64,000 nucleotides of DNA, from positions 41,908 to 105,907 of the forward strand of contig JAEZQY010000024.1 of assembly GCA_023441055.1 (NCBI GenBank), given 5' to 3'. How positions within the stretch are numbered: the first letter of the stretch is position 1; every line of letters starts with the position of its first letter. This document shows positions 36,801-46,405 of this stretch, piece after piece. The stretch is from Bacillota bacterium (GTDB lineage Bacteria > Bacillota > Bacilli > Paenibacillales > UBA4045). The translations under genes were made by a program, and so were the position numbers. The notes under the pieces were generated by a model, which made no database searches, was not told the DNA's origin, and saw only the letters and a program-made list of their open reading frames with translations.

Positions 36801-38127
36801 ATACAACATCCGAACGTCCTGAAAGCGGCAGTAAATCAAATAAGAAGCTGTCGCTCTCATCAATAGTTGGTGGCGCTTCAAAGGTTACCCATCCCTCATT
36901 AGTCACATCAAACTGTGCAGTATTATCCAGCATCTGAGCTGCCGTAAGCACGGGTCTCAGCGTCGTTTCCACATAACGTCCATCGAATATATAAGCAGCC
37001 TTTACTCGAACTGCGCCTCTGCCTGATCGTTCAGTATCCGCGTTGCTGCCACGGATAATTAACTGAAGCCTTGAAGCATTCATTGCCAAATCTGTCTTAT
37101 TATAAATAAACGCACCAGCCTCATCATCAAGGGAATCCTCAAGTGCATCTATAATAAGACCATACCCAGCATTGCCAAATGTACTAGATTCCATTGTCTC
37201 TCCCCGCCATATGACTTCATTGGAAGCAGGGGAAGTAAATGCAAAAAACGATTCAACCAAGTTAGATCCCCATGCAATATCCCAGCGTGCCAGATCCGTT
37301 TCCTTCGGAATATCACGCATTTGTGCCTCCGTCAGCCCCATTATTAATTGAGGATCCACATTCTCCTCCAATATTCTCACTGCCATCACAATAACACGGT
37401 CCCCTAAGCTAATGTCAGATTCCACACGATCATTAGCTTCGATAAAAAAGACAACATTCTGCTTGCCTGCCAAGGCACTAATATCAAAGCTAAAACTGTC
37501 GGTGTAATCTGCAAGCGGAGGAGCTTCATACGTTACCCAGCCATTCGCGGCCAAGGAGAAATCAGCGACTTGGTCCTCTAGTTGAGCTTCCGATAATTGG
37601 GGCAGTAAGGTAACAACTTGATATTGTCCACCTTGCTTGTACGCCGCCTTTACACGGATGGCCCCTCTGCCCGATAGATGAGTGCCGTCGCGTGGATTGG
37701 CTCGGGCAATAATCTGCAGCGTCTTCGCATCTTCCGATACATCGGCCTTGTTATAAATGAAGGCGCCTGGCTCATCGTCATCCTGCCCTTCGTATACATT
37801 CATAATAAGTCCCCATCCAGCATCCGCAAAGGCACTATAGCTTGTCTTCCCTCCTCTCCAGATCACCGTATTCGGATCAGGCTCTCCAGTTAAGTCAAAA
37901 AAGGATTGGGTCGGAGTCCCTGCCCAGGGAATATCCCATCTACTCATTATAGTCTCTTTGGGAATGCTATCTAGCTTTGACTCGGTAATGCCGTTCAGTA
38001 CAACTTCATTAAGCTCGGATCGATGAAGTTCCGTTGATGCTTCCAAGACAAGCGGGGGCTGAACTAACCCACATAGTAACACGATAATTAACAATCTCAT
38101 CATATAACGAACATGTCTACGACTCAC
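33808..38127 (-). CDS. Secreted pectate-lyase-fold protein with three copies of a flanking module
   Basis: 1439 residues, GTG start at 38127 with AAGGG ten bases upstream, signal peptide 1-30. Two tandem modules of about 220 residues (39-254 and 255-478) share IPKET--RWDI-W, FIYNKTD, SGRGA-RVKAAY and VFF-EANDR. Then come two Pectate_lyase_3 right-handed beta-helix domains (about 500-830, GGGTVYLPSGSYRITGNI; about 868-1220, GGGIVYLPAGFYKVSSAL). A third copy of the module forms the C-terminus (1228-1439). The helix domains resemble GH55/PL-type polysaccharide enzymes; the flanking modules are probably carbohydrate-binding beta-sandwiches. It follows the alpha-mannosidase gene by about 60 bases and precedes the operon terminator. 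Confidence 0.88.
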   Translation of the reverse strand: MSRRHVRYMMRLLIIVLLCGLVQPPLVLEASTELHRSELNEVVLNGITESKLDSIPKETIMSRWDIPWAGTPTQSFFDLTGEPDPNTVIWRGGKTSYSAFADAGWGLIMNVYEGQDDDEPGAFIYNKADVSEDAKTLQIIARANPRDGTHLSGRGAIRVKAAYKQGGQYQVVTLLPQLSEAQLEDQVADFSLAANGWVTYEAPPLADYTDSFSFDISALAGKQNVVFFIEANDRVESDISLGDRVIVMAVRILEENVDPQLIMGLTEAQMRDIPKETDLARWDIAWGSNLVESFFAFTSPASNEVIWRGETMESSTFGNAGYGLIIDALEDSLDDEAGAFIYNKTDLAMNASRLQLIIRGSNADTERSGRGAVRVKAAYIFDGRYVETTLRPVLTAAQMLDNTAQFDVTNEGWVTFEAPPTIDESDSFLFDLLPLSGRSDVVFFIEANDRMEAGSNLTDRIILLAARVQHATLAGPAQMVNTVYPTPEIVIADAIVEPTSYAVDPTGQDDSTEGIKQALMDVFLSGGGTVYLPSGSYRITGNITIPPFTALRGDYNDPDLTGFNGDYGTTIYADVGSRDTKFPSLFTVGGSAAVIGITVFYPNQDAAHIKPYPYVFEIPSFAGQFGHGDHMAPTIRNVTMINAYRGIAASITSKDDLISAANEMLHLENVKGTILYRGAELFNSSEYGVVREISFGNHYWSEAPSEFGPPLKSQLDDFTMTYGIGMHLGDLEWVQFTNIAISDYKIGLRIYDGLRRHIVGQPEIYFIGQFHDLKVTNAVTGVRIDNMYPDFGITFADSYIEGSLYSIRNEDQTPSVVKLIATDLNGDVGGARILQTGGETEYEGLKMAGELPNTTAPEPVAPPRRLFNAVTEYGADRTGSLESAAAIQAALDAAELAGGGIVYLPAGFYKVSSALTVPAHTELRGSAASAQRDEIGLSRGTVILADYGYSHNMTTAATEDALITLTGEAAGVRGLRIFYPGNEPNTVTGEVRPHSYTIRGTADHNYVIHVSLAGSVHGIEFKGTSAAPLEKPIVRSVSGSYYKVGIRMEYVFDGYIEEALANATVVARTGLTILFPSLVPNSWPSDANGKLARLYDMITRPNTVFIQTAHASNLTIGNSFTFGSHTVLQSTDSSITIFNSAGDNLQPSTGKLFHLTDSSLIGVNTMRFQGVSHSTDNNNIHLFNRLTLRDIHENNLVAGVDVSSSSLAPVIKLGDDLPELYSYLPPAIVLNNVYNTTLDTIPGETNLTRWDIAWGGTPTSAFFDLNQTASGEAIIWRGGKTANSAFADAGWGLIMNALEQQDDELPGAFIYNKTDIASGKTELQIIARSNPADTYLSGRGALRIQAAYKDENGNYMVAPLVAQLTPAQLSDTAALFAQNSEGWVTFEAPPTADVSDSFHFDITALAGKQEVIFFVETNDRMETGTNLADRIIILAIRVL

Positions 38128-38186
38128 ATTTTCCAGTCCCTTCTCAATAAAATGTGTTCTATCGTTTCCGCATGAACATCTTAGAT

Positions 38187-41051
38187 TTACTTCTGGGCAG
38201 GTTGAAAATCAATCTTAATCGTTCGAAATGTATATGGAGACAATGCAAAAGAAAGCATATTGCCCTCCCACACCATCGATGAAGCCTGTTCTTCACAGAC
38301 CTCGTTGCTATCCACAAAATGGGCAGCCTCCACGGTCTTGGGAAGCTCGAGCTTCACCAGGGACTCGTTGCCTTCTGTCTCGTACATGCGAATAATCCAG
38401 CTCTCTACTCGTCCATCCTCTGGCATCTTAATCGCCGACACTCTTGCAGTTCCTTCCATAAGACGAACAAAGCTGTGGCTGGCTGGACGCGCTCCAGCAT
38501 GAACGGTACCTGATATGACACTTAAAGGATAATTATATCTGTCAGCTCTCTCCATCAAGCTTTGAATGCCTTCCGTATCCGTCACTGTAATCGAAAAGCT
38601 AGTGTGATGATGATTTCCTGTTTCCGGATAAGGATCGGGATCGAAGGATCCCCGTATCAACGTCAGTGACAAGGAGCGCTCTGCAGCACGGAAGCCATAT
38701 TTATGGCGAGTCACAATCTGAATGCCCGGCGCTATCATATCAAGCTCTGCTTTGGAGGGCACCGCATAAGCCCAGCTAGTAGCAGGCACATCATCATCCA
38801 TTGCCGGTCGTGCTACTGAACCGGCCGGCACATCATATAGATAATGACTAGCTTTATATGCCAGTGGCCAATTAAAACTTAGCTGCGGCACGCCTTGCTT
38901 GGGTGACCCAATTTCCTGCCAATCACACTTTATCTCATAGTCAAGACTGGAGCTTCCTTCATCCAATGACACAATAACTCGTATTATCGTCTGACCATGC
39001 TCCATCTCAAATTCAAGAGTTTGACGTAAATTCCCCTTTCGAACCGGCTTTATCTTCACCCTTCGATGCAGGCATTCCTCTGCCATATAACGCCCAATCC
39101 ACCAGGCAGTCATACCCTTCTCCGCATCTTCTGTAATAAGACGGAACAAACCTGCTGGTTGTCCCGGATCGACCATTTGTCGACCCGACGGCTTATGGAG
39201 CAGCGATAACAGTCCAGCAGTTCGGGAGCAATACTCAGCCCTCAGCTGGTCATTCTCCAGTACGTAGTTAGATAATTTATCTAGTCGGGGTTCACTCGGC
39301 AAAAGTGGACTCACATCACCTTCCCCTTCACCGATTACATAGGTGACATAACCGCCAGCAGGCACTTGTGCATCGACTAGCAGGCTGATATAGTCATGGC
39401 CCCAGTAGAAATTACGTCCTCGATCCAGCACCTGACAGGCAACCTCTCTGCCATCTGTATCACGAACTGATATCGCTGGAATCGGACTAGACCAATCCCA
39501 AAGCACAACTTCGGTAAGCTCACGCCTATCGCACAGTAACGGATTAAAAATATGAATGATCCGGGAGGTTCCGCCCCTATGCTCTGATTGACTGACTTTA
39601 AAGGAACTGGATCCAAATCCGGCTCCCGCACCCATAGCACTTGTAGATGCCACAGCCGCTATATGCGAAAGCGAGGAGGTATCAATGTTGCTTGCAAGCA
39701 GCTCCATTGCTCGCTTACGCTTGGCATTGGCAATAGCGAAAGTTTCTTGGAACAACCCCATTGCATGCTCTCTTGTATCAATTACACCAGATCCAGGCAA
39801 TATGTCATGGAACTGGTTGAATAAATGATTCCTCCAAGCTTTCTCCAATTGTGCTGCTGGGTAGACCGCGCCCACTTCTGCAGCCGCAATTGAGCTGAAC
39901 AGCTCTGCTTCTTGCAATACCGTCTCGCCAACTCGATTCGCGGTTTTAATCCGGCTCTGGGATGTATAACATCCTGTAAATACAAAATTCTGCTCACCCT
40001 TCACAACAGGCAAACTATCGACATTTTGTTCCACCAACTCAAAAAACTCTCTATACGTTCCGAAGCGAAGCTCGGGATAAATTGGCCATCCTTGCATATC
40101 GAGCATGCGATCTAGATCTCGTCGTGTAGGGCCCCCGCCATGATCTCCTACACCGTATACATATAAGTGCGTGTCGAGACCAGTCGTTCGGCAAATCTCA
40201 GGCACATAAGCACCTAAATTCGGCTGAATTAAATCGTTATACCAGGTTGGCTCCCGGTAAGCGATTACCGAGTTTCCAGAAGGTGCTTCCCAGCGGTATA
40301 GCACCGGTCCTTCGCTGCCTCGGCAATGGTAGTAATAATTCACCCCGCCGTTACACAATATTTCGGGTACATGAGCACTGTGACCAAACGTATCCGGTTC
40401 AAAATCAAGATTCATGGAAGAAGGATCAATATCCAGTAATTCAGATAAATAGCGTTTGGCATAGAGTATTTGTCGAGTCAGACTTTCACCAGACGGCATG
40501 TTTTTGTCTGCTTCAACCCAGTGCGAAGCGCTGACCTCCCAGCGACCTTCCTTAACGTAATATCGAATCTCATTAAGCATCTCCGGCGCATATTCCTCAA
40601 TAATGCGGTATATCGACGCCTGCGATTGTGAAAAATGAAAGTTGGGATATTCTGCAAGTAATTGAAGCATCGTACGAAGCGTATCGATCGTCACAGCAAC
40701 CGTTTCATGCCAAGGCCACATCCAGTTCATGTCGATGTGAGCATGCGCCACGCAAATGACTTTGTATCGCTTAGCCACCTCAACTAGTGGAAGTAGACGT
40801 TGTTCGCCTTCCAGCGCTGTCTGCTTCGTGATTCCGCCTTCCTCCATTCTTCTGTTCTCAATCCATTCTAAAGTCCCCGCTATGAGAGAATCATAGGCTC
40901 CACTAGCCTCACGAGATAATTCATGGGCATACAGAAGCTGAGAGACGATCCGCTCACCCCAGTAACCTAGTGAAGAAGTAATTCGTTCCCCAATATAATG
41001 AGTTGCCTGCTCTCCTAACAAATTGCGGAGCTTCGATTCAGTAGAGATCAT
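38187..41051 (-). CDS. Alpha-mannosidase (GH38)
   Basis: About 954 residues without signal peptide. Conserved GH38 elements are the zinc-site AHAHIDMNWMWPWHETV and NLDFEPDTFGHSAHVPEIL, whose Asp in EPDTFGHS is the expected nucleophile. Middle three-helix domain and C-terminal beta domains follow. Start is the ATG at 41051 with AGGAGG eight bases upstream. In the operon after the transporter and the propeller enzyme, it would trim alpha-mannosyl residues from imported oligosaccharides in the cytosol. Confidence 0.93.
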   Translation of the reverse strand: MISTESKLRNLLGEQATHYIGERITSSLGYWGERIVSQLLYAHELSREASGAYDSLIAGTLEWIENRRMEEGGITKQTALEGEQRLLPLVEVAKRYKVICVAHAHIDMNWMWPWHETVAVTIDTLRTMLQLLAEYPNFHFSQSQASIYRIIEEYAPEMLNEIRYYVKEGRWEVSASHWVEADKNMPSGESLTRQILYAKRYLSELLDIDPSSMNLDFEPDTFGHSAHVPEILCNGGVNYYYHCRGSEGPVLYRWEAPSGNSVIAYREPTWYNDLIQPNLGAYVPEICRTTGLDTHLYVYGVGDHGGGPTRRDLDRMLDMQGWPIYPELRFGTYREFFELVEQNVDSLPVVKGEQNFVFTGCYTSQSRIKTANRVGETVLQEAELFSSIAAAEVGAVYPAAQLEKAWRNHLFNQFHDILPGSGVIDTREHAMGLFQETFAIANAKRKRAMELLASNIDTSSLSHIAAVASTSAMGAGAGFGSSSFKVSQSEHRGGTSRIIHIFNPLLCDRRELTEVVLWDWSSPIPAISVRDTDGREVACQVLDRGRNFYWGHDYISLLVDAQVPAGGYVTYVIGEGEGDVSPLLPSEPRLDKLSNYVLENDQLRAEYCSRTAGLLSLLHKPSGRQMVDPGQPAGLFRLITEDAEKGMTAWWIGRYMAEECLHRRVKIKPVRKGNLRQTLEFEMEHGQTIIRVIVSLDEGSSSLDYEIKCDWQEIGSPKQGVPQLSFNWPLAYKASHYLYDVPAGSVARPAMDDDVPATSWAYAVPSKAELDMIAPGIQIVTRHKYGFRAAERSLSLTLIRGSFDPDPYPETGNHHHTSFSITVTDTEGIQSLMERADRYNYPLSVISGTVHAGARPASHSFVRLMEGTARVSAIKMPEDGRVESWIIRMYETEGNESLVKLELPKTVEAAHFVDSNEVCEEQASSMVWEGNMLSFALSPYTFRTIKIDFQPAQK

Positions 41052-41096
41052 TCGTATATCCTCCTTATGCAATGAACACATTCGCGATCCTAACTC

Positions 41097-42614
41097 TCAC
41101 AAGGTTAAAGAGAAGGCCTCAACACTTGATATGTACGTTTTACCCCGATCAACAAACAGTCCAATCCCACCCTCTGTGCCTCGAGCTATCCCCATTGTTT
41201 CCTCTTTCACCGCAAATTGCAGCACTAGCAAGTCGTCTACGAAAACCTCAACACGCGGATTTCGAACGATTACCCTCAGACGATATTCTTGGCCAAGGTG
41301 TACCGGCCATTGACTCATCCATAACTCTTCAAATAGCGGTGCAATGCCTGCGATCACCTTTCCCTCGTTGGCATCGAGCATCACAACAAGGGTGCTGTTA
41401 CAATCGACTGCCTTCCAATCACCTATCAGAGCTATTCCTGCTGATACACCTGCCTCTATTAGAATAGAAGCTGACACTTCCACGTTACCGCCGAATGGCA
41501 TTAGTCCGGCAATTTGCCAGCCTGTCCGCGATTCTCCAACATAACGTCCGTCATCCAGCATCCAGCGACCACCTCGCAAGCCCCAATTGGCATGTGGCAG
41601 CGGCAACACCTTAATTTCCTCCGCATGTTCAGCGTCCAGTAGACGCTTGCTGCGCCATGCCATCGTCAAATCCGAATAGCCTAGACGCAAATAACCTTCA
41701 GACGTAGTACGAACCTCGAACGGTGGCGATAACGTATTGGATACTCGATCGGTATACATGCCGTAGCGTTTACCGCCAAAAAGGAAGCTGCGGAATGAAT
41801 AGCCGCTAGAAGAGTCTCCGCCGAGCAGAAGATGATCTTCCTCCAATTCCCGATACGGCCCTTCCGGCTTGTCGGCCACCGCATAGATCGTACCTGATAC
41901 AATCGAGCGGTCTTGATAAATCCCTCTGTTGCCGTAACCATGCGATGTCAAGCAGGTCATATACCAACGCCCATTCAACTCAAAAACTTCCGGCACTTCT
42001 ATACAAGCATAAGAGGCTGGCACAAAAGCAGGCGGAAGGTGTTCCCAATTAAGCAGATCGGCACTACGAACAAGCGCGATAACTGATCCATCTCCCAGCT
42101 CCTGACCATGCAATCGGGCTGCATAGAAGCCTAGCCAGCCGTTGGATTGCGGATCCTTAACAACTACTAAATCACGACAGTCTACAACACCATTGGGCAA
42201 CGGCCGTTCATGACTGACATACCATCGAGGATCCGGCTCAATCACTGGGTTATTCTCGTACCTTTCCCATGTCATCAAATCTCGACTGAATGCCACGCCG
42301 ATCCGTTGTCCTCTAGCCTGATCGCGAGTCGAACGCATCGTATAATAGAGATAGAAGGTATCTCCTTCCTTCCACACTGTCCCCGTCCACGGTTGCATAT
42401 CGTCGTAGGTCCCCGCTGCTCCTGGCGCTAGAGCTAATGGAGCTTCTTCCCAATGAATCAAATCTCGTGATGTGGCATGCCCTAGACAATCTGCCTCATG
42501 CTGCATCCGCTCGGAATCGACTGATAGAAACTGGAGATGAAACACATGCATGATTCCATCATGTTCGATCCCCCAAGCATCCCACATTTCCATCCCTTTT
42601 GGCTTATAACTCAT
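41097..42614 (-). CDS. GH32/GH43-like five-bladed propeller glycosidase, paralogue 1
   Basis: 505 residues, no signal peptide. The N-terminal 330 residues look like a GH-J/GH-F clan propeller: MEMWDAWGIEHDGIMHVFHL (position of the nucleophile), TFYLYYTMRS, VVDCRDLVVVKDP (RDP-like) and IEVPEVFEL (acid/base Glu). The C-terminal 170 residues resemble the beta-sandwich of GH32 enzymes. The catalytic motifs are not canonical, so substrate cannot be assigned; a fructan or mannan-type link is possible. It is a paralogue of the gene at 47554-49068 on the other side of the divergent promoter. Confidence 0.78.
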   Translation of the reverse strand: MSYKPKGMEMWDAWGIEHDGIMHVFHLQFLSVDSERMQHEADCLGHATSRDLIHWEEAPLALAPGAAGTYDDMQPWTGTVWKEGDTFYLYYTMRSTRDQARGQRIGVAFSRDLMTWERYENNPVIEPDPRWYVSHERPLPNGVVDCRDLVVVKDPQSNGWLGFYAARLHGQELGDGSVIALVRSADLLNWEHLPPAFVPASYACIEVPEVFELNGRWYMTCLTSHGYGNRGIYQDRSIVSGTIYAVADKPEGPYRELEEDHLLLGGDSSSGYSFRSFLFGGKRYGMYTDRVSNTLSPPFEVRTTSEGYLRLGYSDLTMAWRSKRLLDAEHAEEIKVLPLPHANWGLRGGRWMLDDGRYVGESRTGWQIAGLMPFGGNVEVSASILIEAGVSAGIALIGDWKAVDCNSTLVVMLDANEGKVIAGIAPLFEELWMSQWPVHLGQEYRLRVIVRNPRVEVFVDDLLVLQFAVKEETMGIARGTEGGIGLFVDRGKTYISSVEAFSLTL

Positions 42615-42636
42615 GTTTGATCCTCCTCTTAGAGAC

Positions 42637-42662
42637 CAAGCCTCGTCATTAGACGAGGCTTG
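42637..42662 (-). promoter_or_regulatory. Intercistronic stem-loop after the binding-protein gene
   Basis: A perfect 11-bp stem (42637-42647 with 42652-42662) with loop ATTA lies between the solute-binding-protein stop and the next gene, without a T-run. This is the same position as the hairpin after mdxE. Confidence 0.7.
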
Positions 42663-42683
42663 CCTATTGTACGCTCAAATGTA

Positions 42684-44309
42684 CTACACGCCGTAATCCG
42701 GTTTCGACTTGTCGGATTGCAATTCATTCGATTCCTGCAAGATCTTATCTCCGCCGTTAGATAACCAATTGTTCAAAGCTTCATTATAATTATCTCGATT
42801 AATATTCATATCAAGTAGTATGCTACCATACATTTGGCCCATGTAATCTTCCCACAGCATTCCACCTTTATCGGCATTTGTAGGGGAGAATACGGTAGGA
42901 TTGCGATAATCAGGGAACTGATTGATTGAATACTCCTCAAAGCTTGTTTTGAAATAGTCATAAAACTCACTAAAGCCTTGTGATTCAAAATTCGCTTTCC
43001 AATCATCCCAATTTACCTTCTCGTCAATCGGATCCAAGAACTTCAACGGCTCGATCTGCGAGCTTACATAATCAGGTTCTCTTTCAGCTTCCGGAATGCT
43101 AGTTTTTTTGCCGTCAACCACTTTATACGTTTTGCCTTCAATCCCATACCGACGGAAGTCATGTCCTTGTCCCTCAGTCAGTGTCCATTCCAAGAAGCGG
43201 AAGATGCCTTCAGGATCGCCTGCTTCAGCCGAAATATAGAAACCGCGATCTACCGGGAAGACTGTCCGAGTTCCTCCTTGTCCACCAGGACCTTCAAGCG
43301 GTGCCATAATGCCTATTTTTGCTGTAGAATCATTCTTAAAAGCATTCAACAATTCAAGGTAATCCGGATAACCTCCCGGGTAAGCTGCAGCACGTCCGGT
43401 CATGAATTTTTGCTTACCGAAAGATGGATCAGGATTAACCCCAGCTTCTTGATCCAGCAATCCGCGCTTTTTCAAATCCTGAAGCCAGAACATATAATCA
43501 ATATTAGCTGGGTTCATATGACTTGGAACAATCTGGTCAGGGTTCTCTGGTGATGGCATCCAGCCGCCTGCCGCATTACCGAATGAAGTCCCCAAGTCCT
43601 TAAACATCCACTCTGTGCCGCCGAGACCTACAGTCATCGGAACAACATCCGGCTTTGACGCCTTGATTGTCTCCAGTGCAGCCTCTAGCTCCTTAATGGT
43701 AGTCGGTTCAGCAATGCCCGCTTCCTCAAACCAGTCTGCCCTATAGAAGGTGAAGAATGGAACAATCGGATAAATGGAGAATGGGAAGAAGTAAATGTCT
43801 CCCTTTTCATTCTTCATGGCATTCCATACAGAATCCGAAACAGTTGCCTTCACATTCGGATACTTATCGATAAATTCATTGATTTTCAGAAACGCGCCCT
43901 GATTCTCTATATCACGCCAGAACGGGTCAAGCGGTCCAGAAGCCCACATCACATCCGGAATATCACCCGCAGCAATAATCGTTTTAGCCTGTGCATCATA
44001 TTCGGTAACCGGAATGATTTGAACATCTATCTTTACATTAGCTTGCTTGAATAGCTCCTGTTCATAAGCTCCGCCTTTTGAATAGGTTGCTGGCCCCCAG
44101 ACTGGACGCAAATAACTAAATTCGACTGGCGCACCACTAGATTCACCATTCGACTGTACACCGCTTGTGGAGTTCGATGTTTTTGATGGTTCTTTCGTCG
44201 AGCCGTTGTTGCCAGAGCAGCCTCCCACTATTAGAGCTGCAGATAACAAAAGCAGGATTACCACTTGCAGCCTAGAAGTGCGTGAACTTCTACTTCTTCG
44301 TTTAAACAT
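42684..44309 (-). CDS. Extracellular sugar-binding lipoprotein, LplA/YtcQ type
   Basis: 541 residues, lipobox SAALIVGGCSGNN after an Arg-rich n-region. The size and elements such as AGDIPDVMWASG, MTGRAAAYPGGYPDYLELL and FRFLEWTLTEGQGHDFRRYG are typical of the LplA/YtcQ class that works with LplB/LplC permeases. Start ATG with AGGGGG upstream. It lies between the second permease and the propeller enzyme, so it delivers the oligosaccharide these enzymes process. Confidence 0.93.
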   Translation of the reverse strand: MFKRRSRSSRTSRLQVVILLLLSAALIVGGCSGNNGSTKEPSKTSNSTSGVQSNGESSGAPVEFSYLRPVWGPATYSKGGAYEQELFKQANVKIDVQIIPVTEYDAQAKTIIAAGDIPDVMWASGPLDPFWRDIENQGAFLKINEFIDKYPNVKATVSDSVWNAMKNEKGDIYFFPFSIYPIVPFFTFYRADWFEEAGIAEPTTIKELEAALETIKASKPDVVPMTVGLGGTEWMFKDLGTSFGNAAGGWMPSPENPDQIVPSHMNPANIDYMFWLQDLKKRGLLDQEAGVNPDPSFGKQKFMTGRAAAYPGGYPDYLELLNAFKNDSTAKIGIMAPLEGPGGQGGTRTVFPVDRGFYISAEAGDPEGIFRFLEWTLTEGQGHDFRRYGIEGKTYKVVDGKKTSIPEAEREPDYVSSQIEPLKFLDPIDEKVNWDDWKANFESQGFSEFYDYFKTSFEEYSINQFPDYRNPTVFSPTNADKGGMLWEDYMGQMYGSILLDMNINRDNYNEALNNWLSNGGDKILQESNELQSDKSKPDYGV

Positions 44310-44375
44310 GTACGCTTCCCCCTAATGTTAAATTGTAAGACATCTATGAATAGCCCTATGGGCAATCCATCAGGA

Positions 44376-45323
44376 TCAACCTTTTACGGAACCTAACATA
44401 ATACCTTTGACAAAGTATCTTTGCAGAAACGGATACACACACACGATCGGGAATATTGCAAATATAATGGACGCAGCTTTTATGTTTTCCGGTTGAAGCA
44501 CCAACTTGCTCATGTCTTGCGACATATGCGAACCTTGAGTACCCATGTTCAGCAGGTTGAAGTCGATAATGATCGAACGCAGTAATACCTGAAGAGGCCA
44601 CTTGGTGTTGTCTTTAATAAAGAAGAGCCCTGTAAAGAAGTCGTTCCAATGACCAACGGCATAAAACAACCCAATCGTAGCGATAACTGGAATAGATAAC
44701 GGCAATATAACATTCCATATAATTCTGAATTCGCCAGCACCATCAATACGCGCCGACTCCTCCAACCCTTCAGGAATACTCCAGAAGAAATTACGCATCA
44801 AAATCATATTGAATGGCGCCACTAACTTCGGCAATATTAATACCCAGATTGTATTCAGGAGATGAATTTCCTTAAGCAATATGTACATAGGAATCAGACC
44901 TGCGCCGAAGAGCATTGGAATAACAATCATCCACAACATTACTTTGTGACCGGGTACGGTTGTTTTGGATAACGCATAAGCTCCGCATATCGTAAAGACC
45001 AGATTAAGAAAAGTTCCAAAAACGGTAACAAACACTGTGATACCAAATGAGTTAAGCAATACTCGAGTGCTAAAAATATATTTGTAGGCTTCCAAAGTAA
45101 AGGATTCTGGAAACAGCATCATCGGATTTCGATAAATTGCCTGTGCTTCGCTGAAGGAAACGGCTAATACATTAAGCATCGGATACAAGCAAATGACACC
45201 TAGCAGTAAAAGGATAATGTGAATAAGCGATTGCGCCCATAGCGGATTGCGATCCAAGCTTGAGGAAGAAGCAAACACTCTAGCTTCGACGGTCTCCACA
45301 TCTAGCTCACCCTTGTTTACCAT
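44376..45323 (-). CDS. Carbohydrate ABC transporter permease, LplC/YtcP type
   Basis: 315 residues, six membrane segments, EAA loop LEESARIDGAGEFRIIWNVI, tail FVKGIMLGSVKG. The ATG overlaps the end of the previous permease by seven bases (ATGGTAA) and has GGGGAG upstream. It is the LplC partner of the transporter encoded at 42684-46270; the ATPase is not in the window. Confidence 0.93.
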   Translation of the reverse strand: MVNKGELDVETVEARVFASSSSLDRNPLWAQSLIHIILLLLGVICLYPMLNVLAVSFSEAQAIYRNPMMLFPESFTLEAYKYIFSTRVLLNSFGITVFVTVFGTFLNLVFTICGAYALSKTTVPGHKVMLWMIVIPMLFGAGLIPMYILLKEIHLLNTIWVLILPKLVAPFNMILMRNFFWSIPEGLEESARIDGAGEFRIIWNVILPLSIPVIATIGLFYAVGHWNDFFTGLFFIKDNTKWPLQVLLRSIIIDFNLLNMGTQGSHMSQDMSKLVLQPENIKAASIIFAIFPIVCVYPFLQRYFVKGIMLGSVKG

Positions 45324-46270
45324 AGTGATTTCTCCCCCATTCTCCGGATCAACGTATTAGCGGTAATAATAAAGATCATTCCAACGATTCCCTTAAACAA
45401 GCCTAAGGCAGCAGCTACCTCGTAATTAGCGCCTAATATCCCAACACGATAAACATAGGTGTCTATAATATCTCCAGGGCCCATATTCGCAGGATTCAAG
45501 AAGATATAAATCTGTTCAAAGCCTGCATCGAGGATGCCCGCTAGCGACATGACAAACAGAAGAGCCATGATTGATCTCATCCCTGGCAATGTAACATGCC
45601 ATATTTGTCTAAGTTTTCCCGCACCATCCATTTTTGCCGCTTCATATAGCTGTGGGTCAATTCCAGAAAGCGCTGCTAAATAAATGATGGCGCCCCAACC
45701 AAATTCTTTTAGAATTGCAGTAGTCACGATAAGCGTACGGAAGTACTCGGCGCTCGTTGTTAAATTAATTTGGGGTTGTCCCAAAATATCAAGAATAATA
45801 TTGAAAATGCCATTTGGACCTATAAAGTTAAACACAATCCCACCAAACACTACCCAAGATAGAAAATGCGGAAAGTAAGTGATCGTTTGTATACTTCGTT
45901 TGAACCACAACATTCTTACCTCATTAAGCAATAAGGCAAACAAGATGGGAGCCGGAAAGCCAAACACAATTCGGTAGAGACTGATTGTTACCGTGTTACG
46001 AATTAACTCTGGAAACTTAGCGGAAGCAACCAATTCTCGAAAATGTACAAGGCCTACCCATGGACTTTCAAATATTCCTCTGAACACCTGATAATCTTTA
46101 AAAGCGATCGATATTCCATAGAAAGGCAAGTATGTAAAGATGAAAAAGTATATAAAGGTAGGCAAGAAGAGCAAATAAATGTATCTAGCCTTAATAACTT
46201 GTCTAAACCAGGCTTTAGCCCTCTTGTACCGGACCTCATTATTGATTGAAATCATTTCGCTTCTGTGCAC
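45317..46270 (-). CDS. Carbohydrate ABC transporter permease, LplB/YteP type
   Basis: 317 residues, starting with GTG at 46270 preceded by AGGGGG and eight bases. Six membrane segments, signature YLPFYGISIAFKDYQVFRG and EAA loop LYEAAKMDGAGKLRQIWHVT. First gene of the minus-strand glycan-use operon, just after a promoter with a LacI-type operator and a cre-like site. Confidence 0.93.
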   Translation of the reverse strand: MHRSEMISINNEVRYKRAKAWFRQVIKARYIYLLFLPTFIYFFIFTYLPFYGISIAFKDYQVFRGIFESPWVGLVHFRELVASAKFPELIRNTVTISLYRIVFGFPAPILFALLLNEVRMLWFKRSIQTITYFPHFLSWVVFGGIVFNFIGPNGIFNIILDILGQPQINLTTSAEYFRTLIVTTAILKEFGWGAIIYLAALSGIDPQLYEAAKMDGAGKLRQIWHVTLPGMRSIMALLFVMSLAGILDAGFEQIYIFLNPANMGPGDIIDTYVYRVGILGANYEVAAALGLFKGIVGMIFIITANTLIRRMGEKSLW

Positions 46271-46321
46271 ACTTACATCCCCCTGTAGAACGAAATATCA
46301 TTCGGACTAGTAAATAACGAA

Positions 46322-46405
46322 TGTGATTACGTTGTCACACTATTTGATTATCATGTTAATCTTTTTAAAAACAATCTGTCAAGAAGTTTTTTGAAAACGC
46401 TGTTT
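46322..46405 (-). promoter_or_regulatory. Promoter, operator A and cre-like site of the glycan-use operon
   Basis: On the minus strand TTGACA (46377-46382), an 18-base spacer and TAACAT (46353-46358) form a promoter. Operator A, TGTGATTACGTTGTCACA (46322-46339), lies just downstream. TGAAAACGCTGTTT (46392-46405) upstream of the -35 is one mismatch from the cre consensus. Confidence 0.65.
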
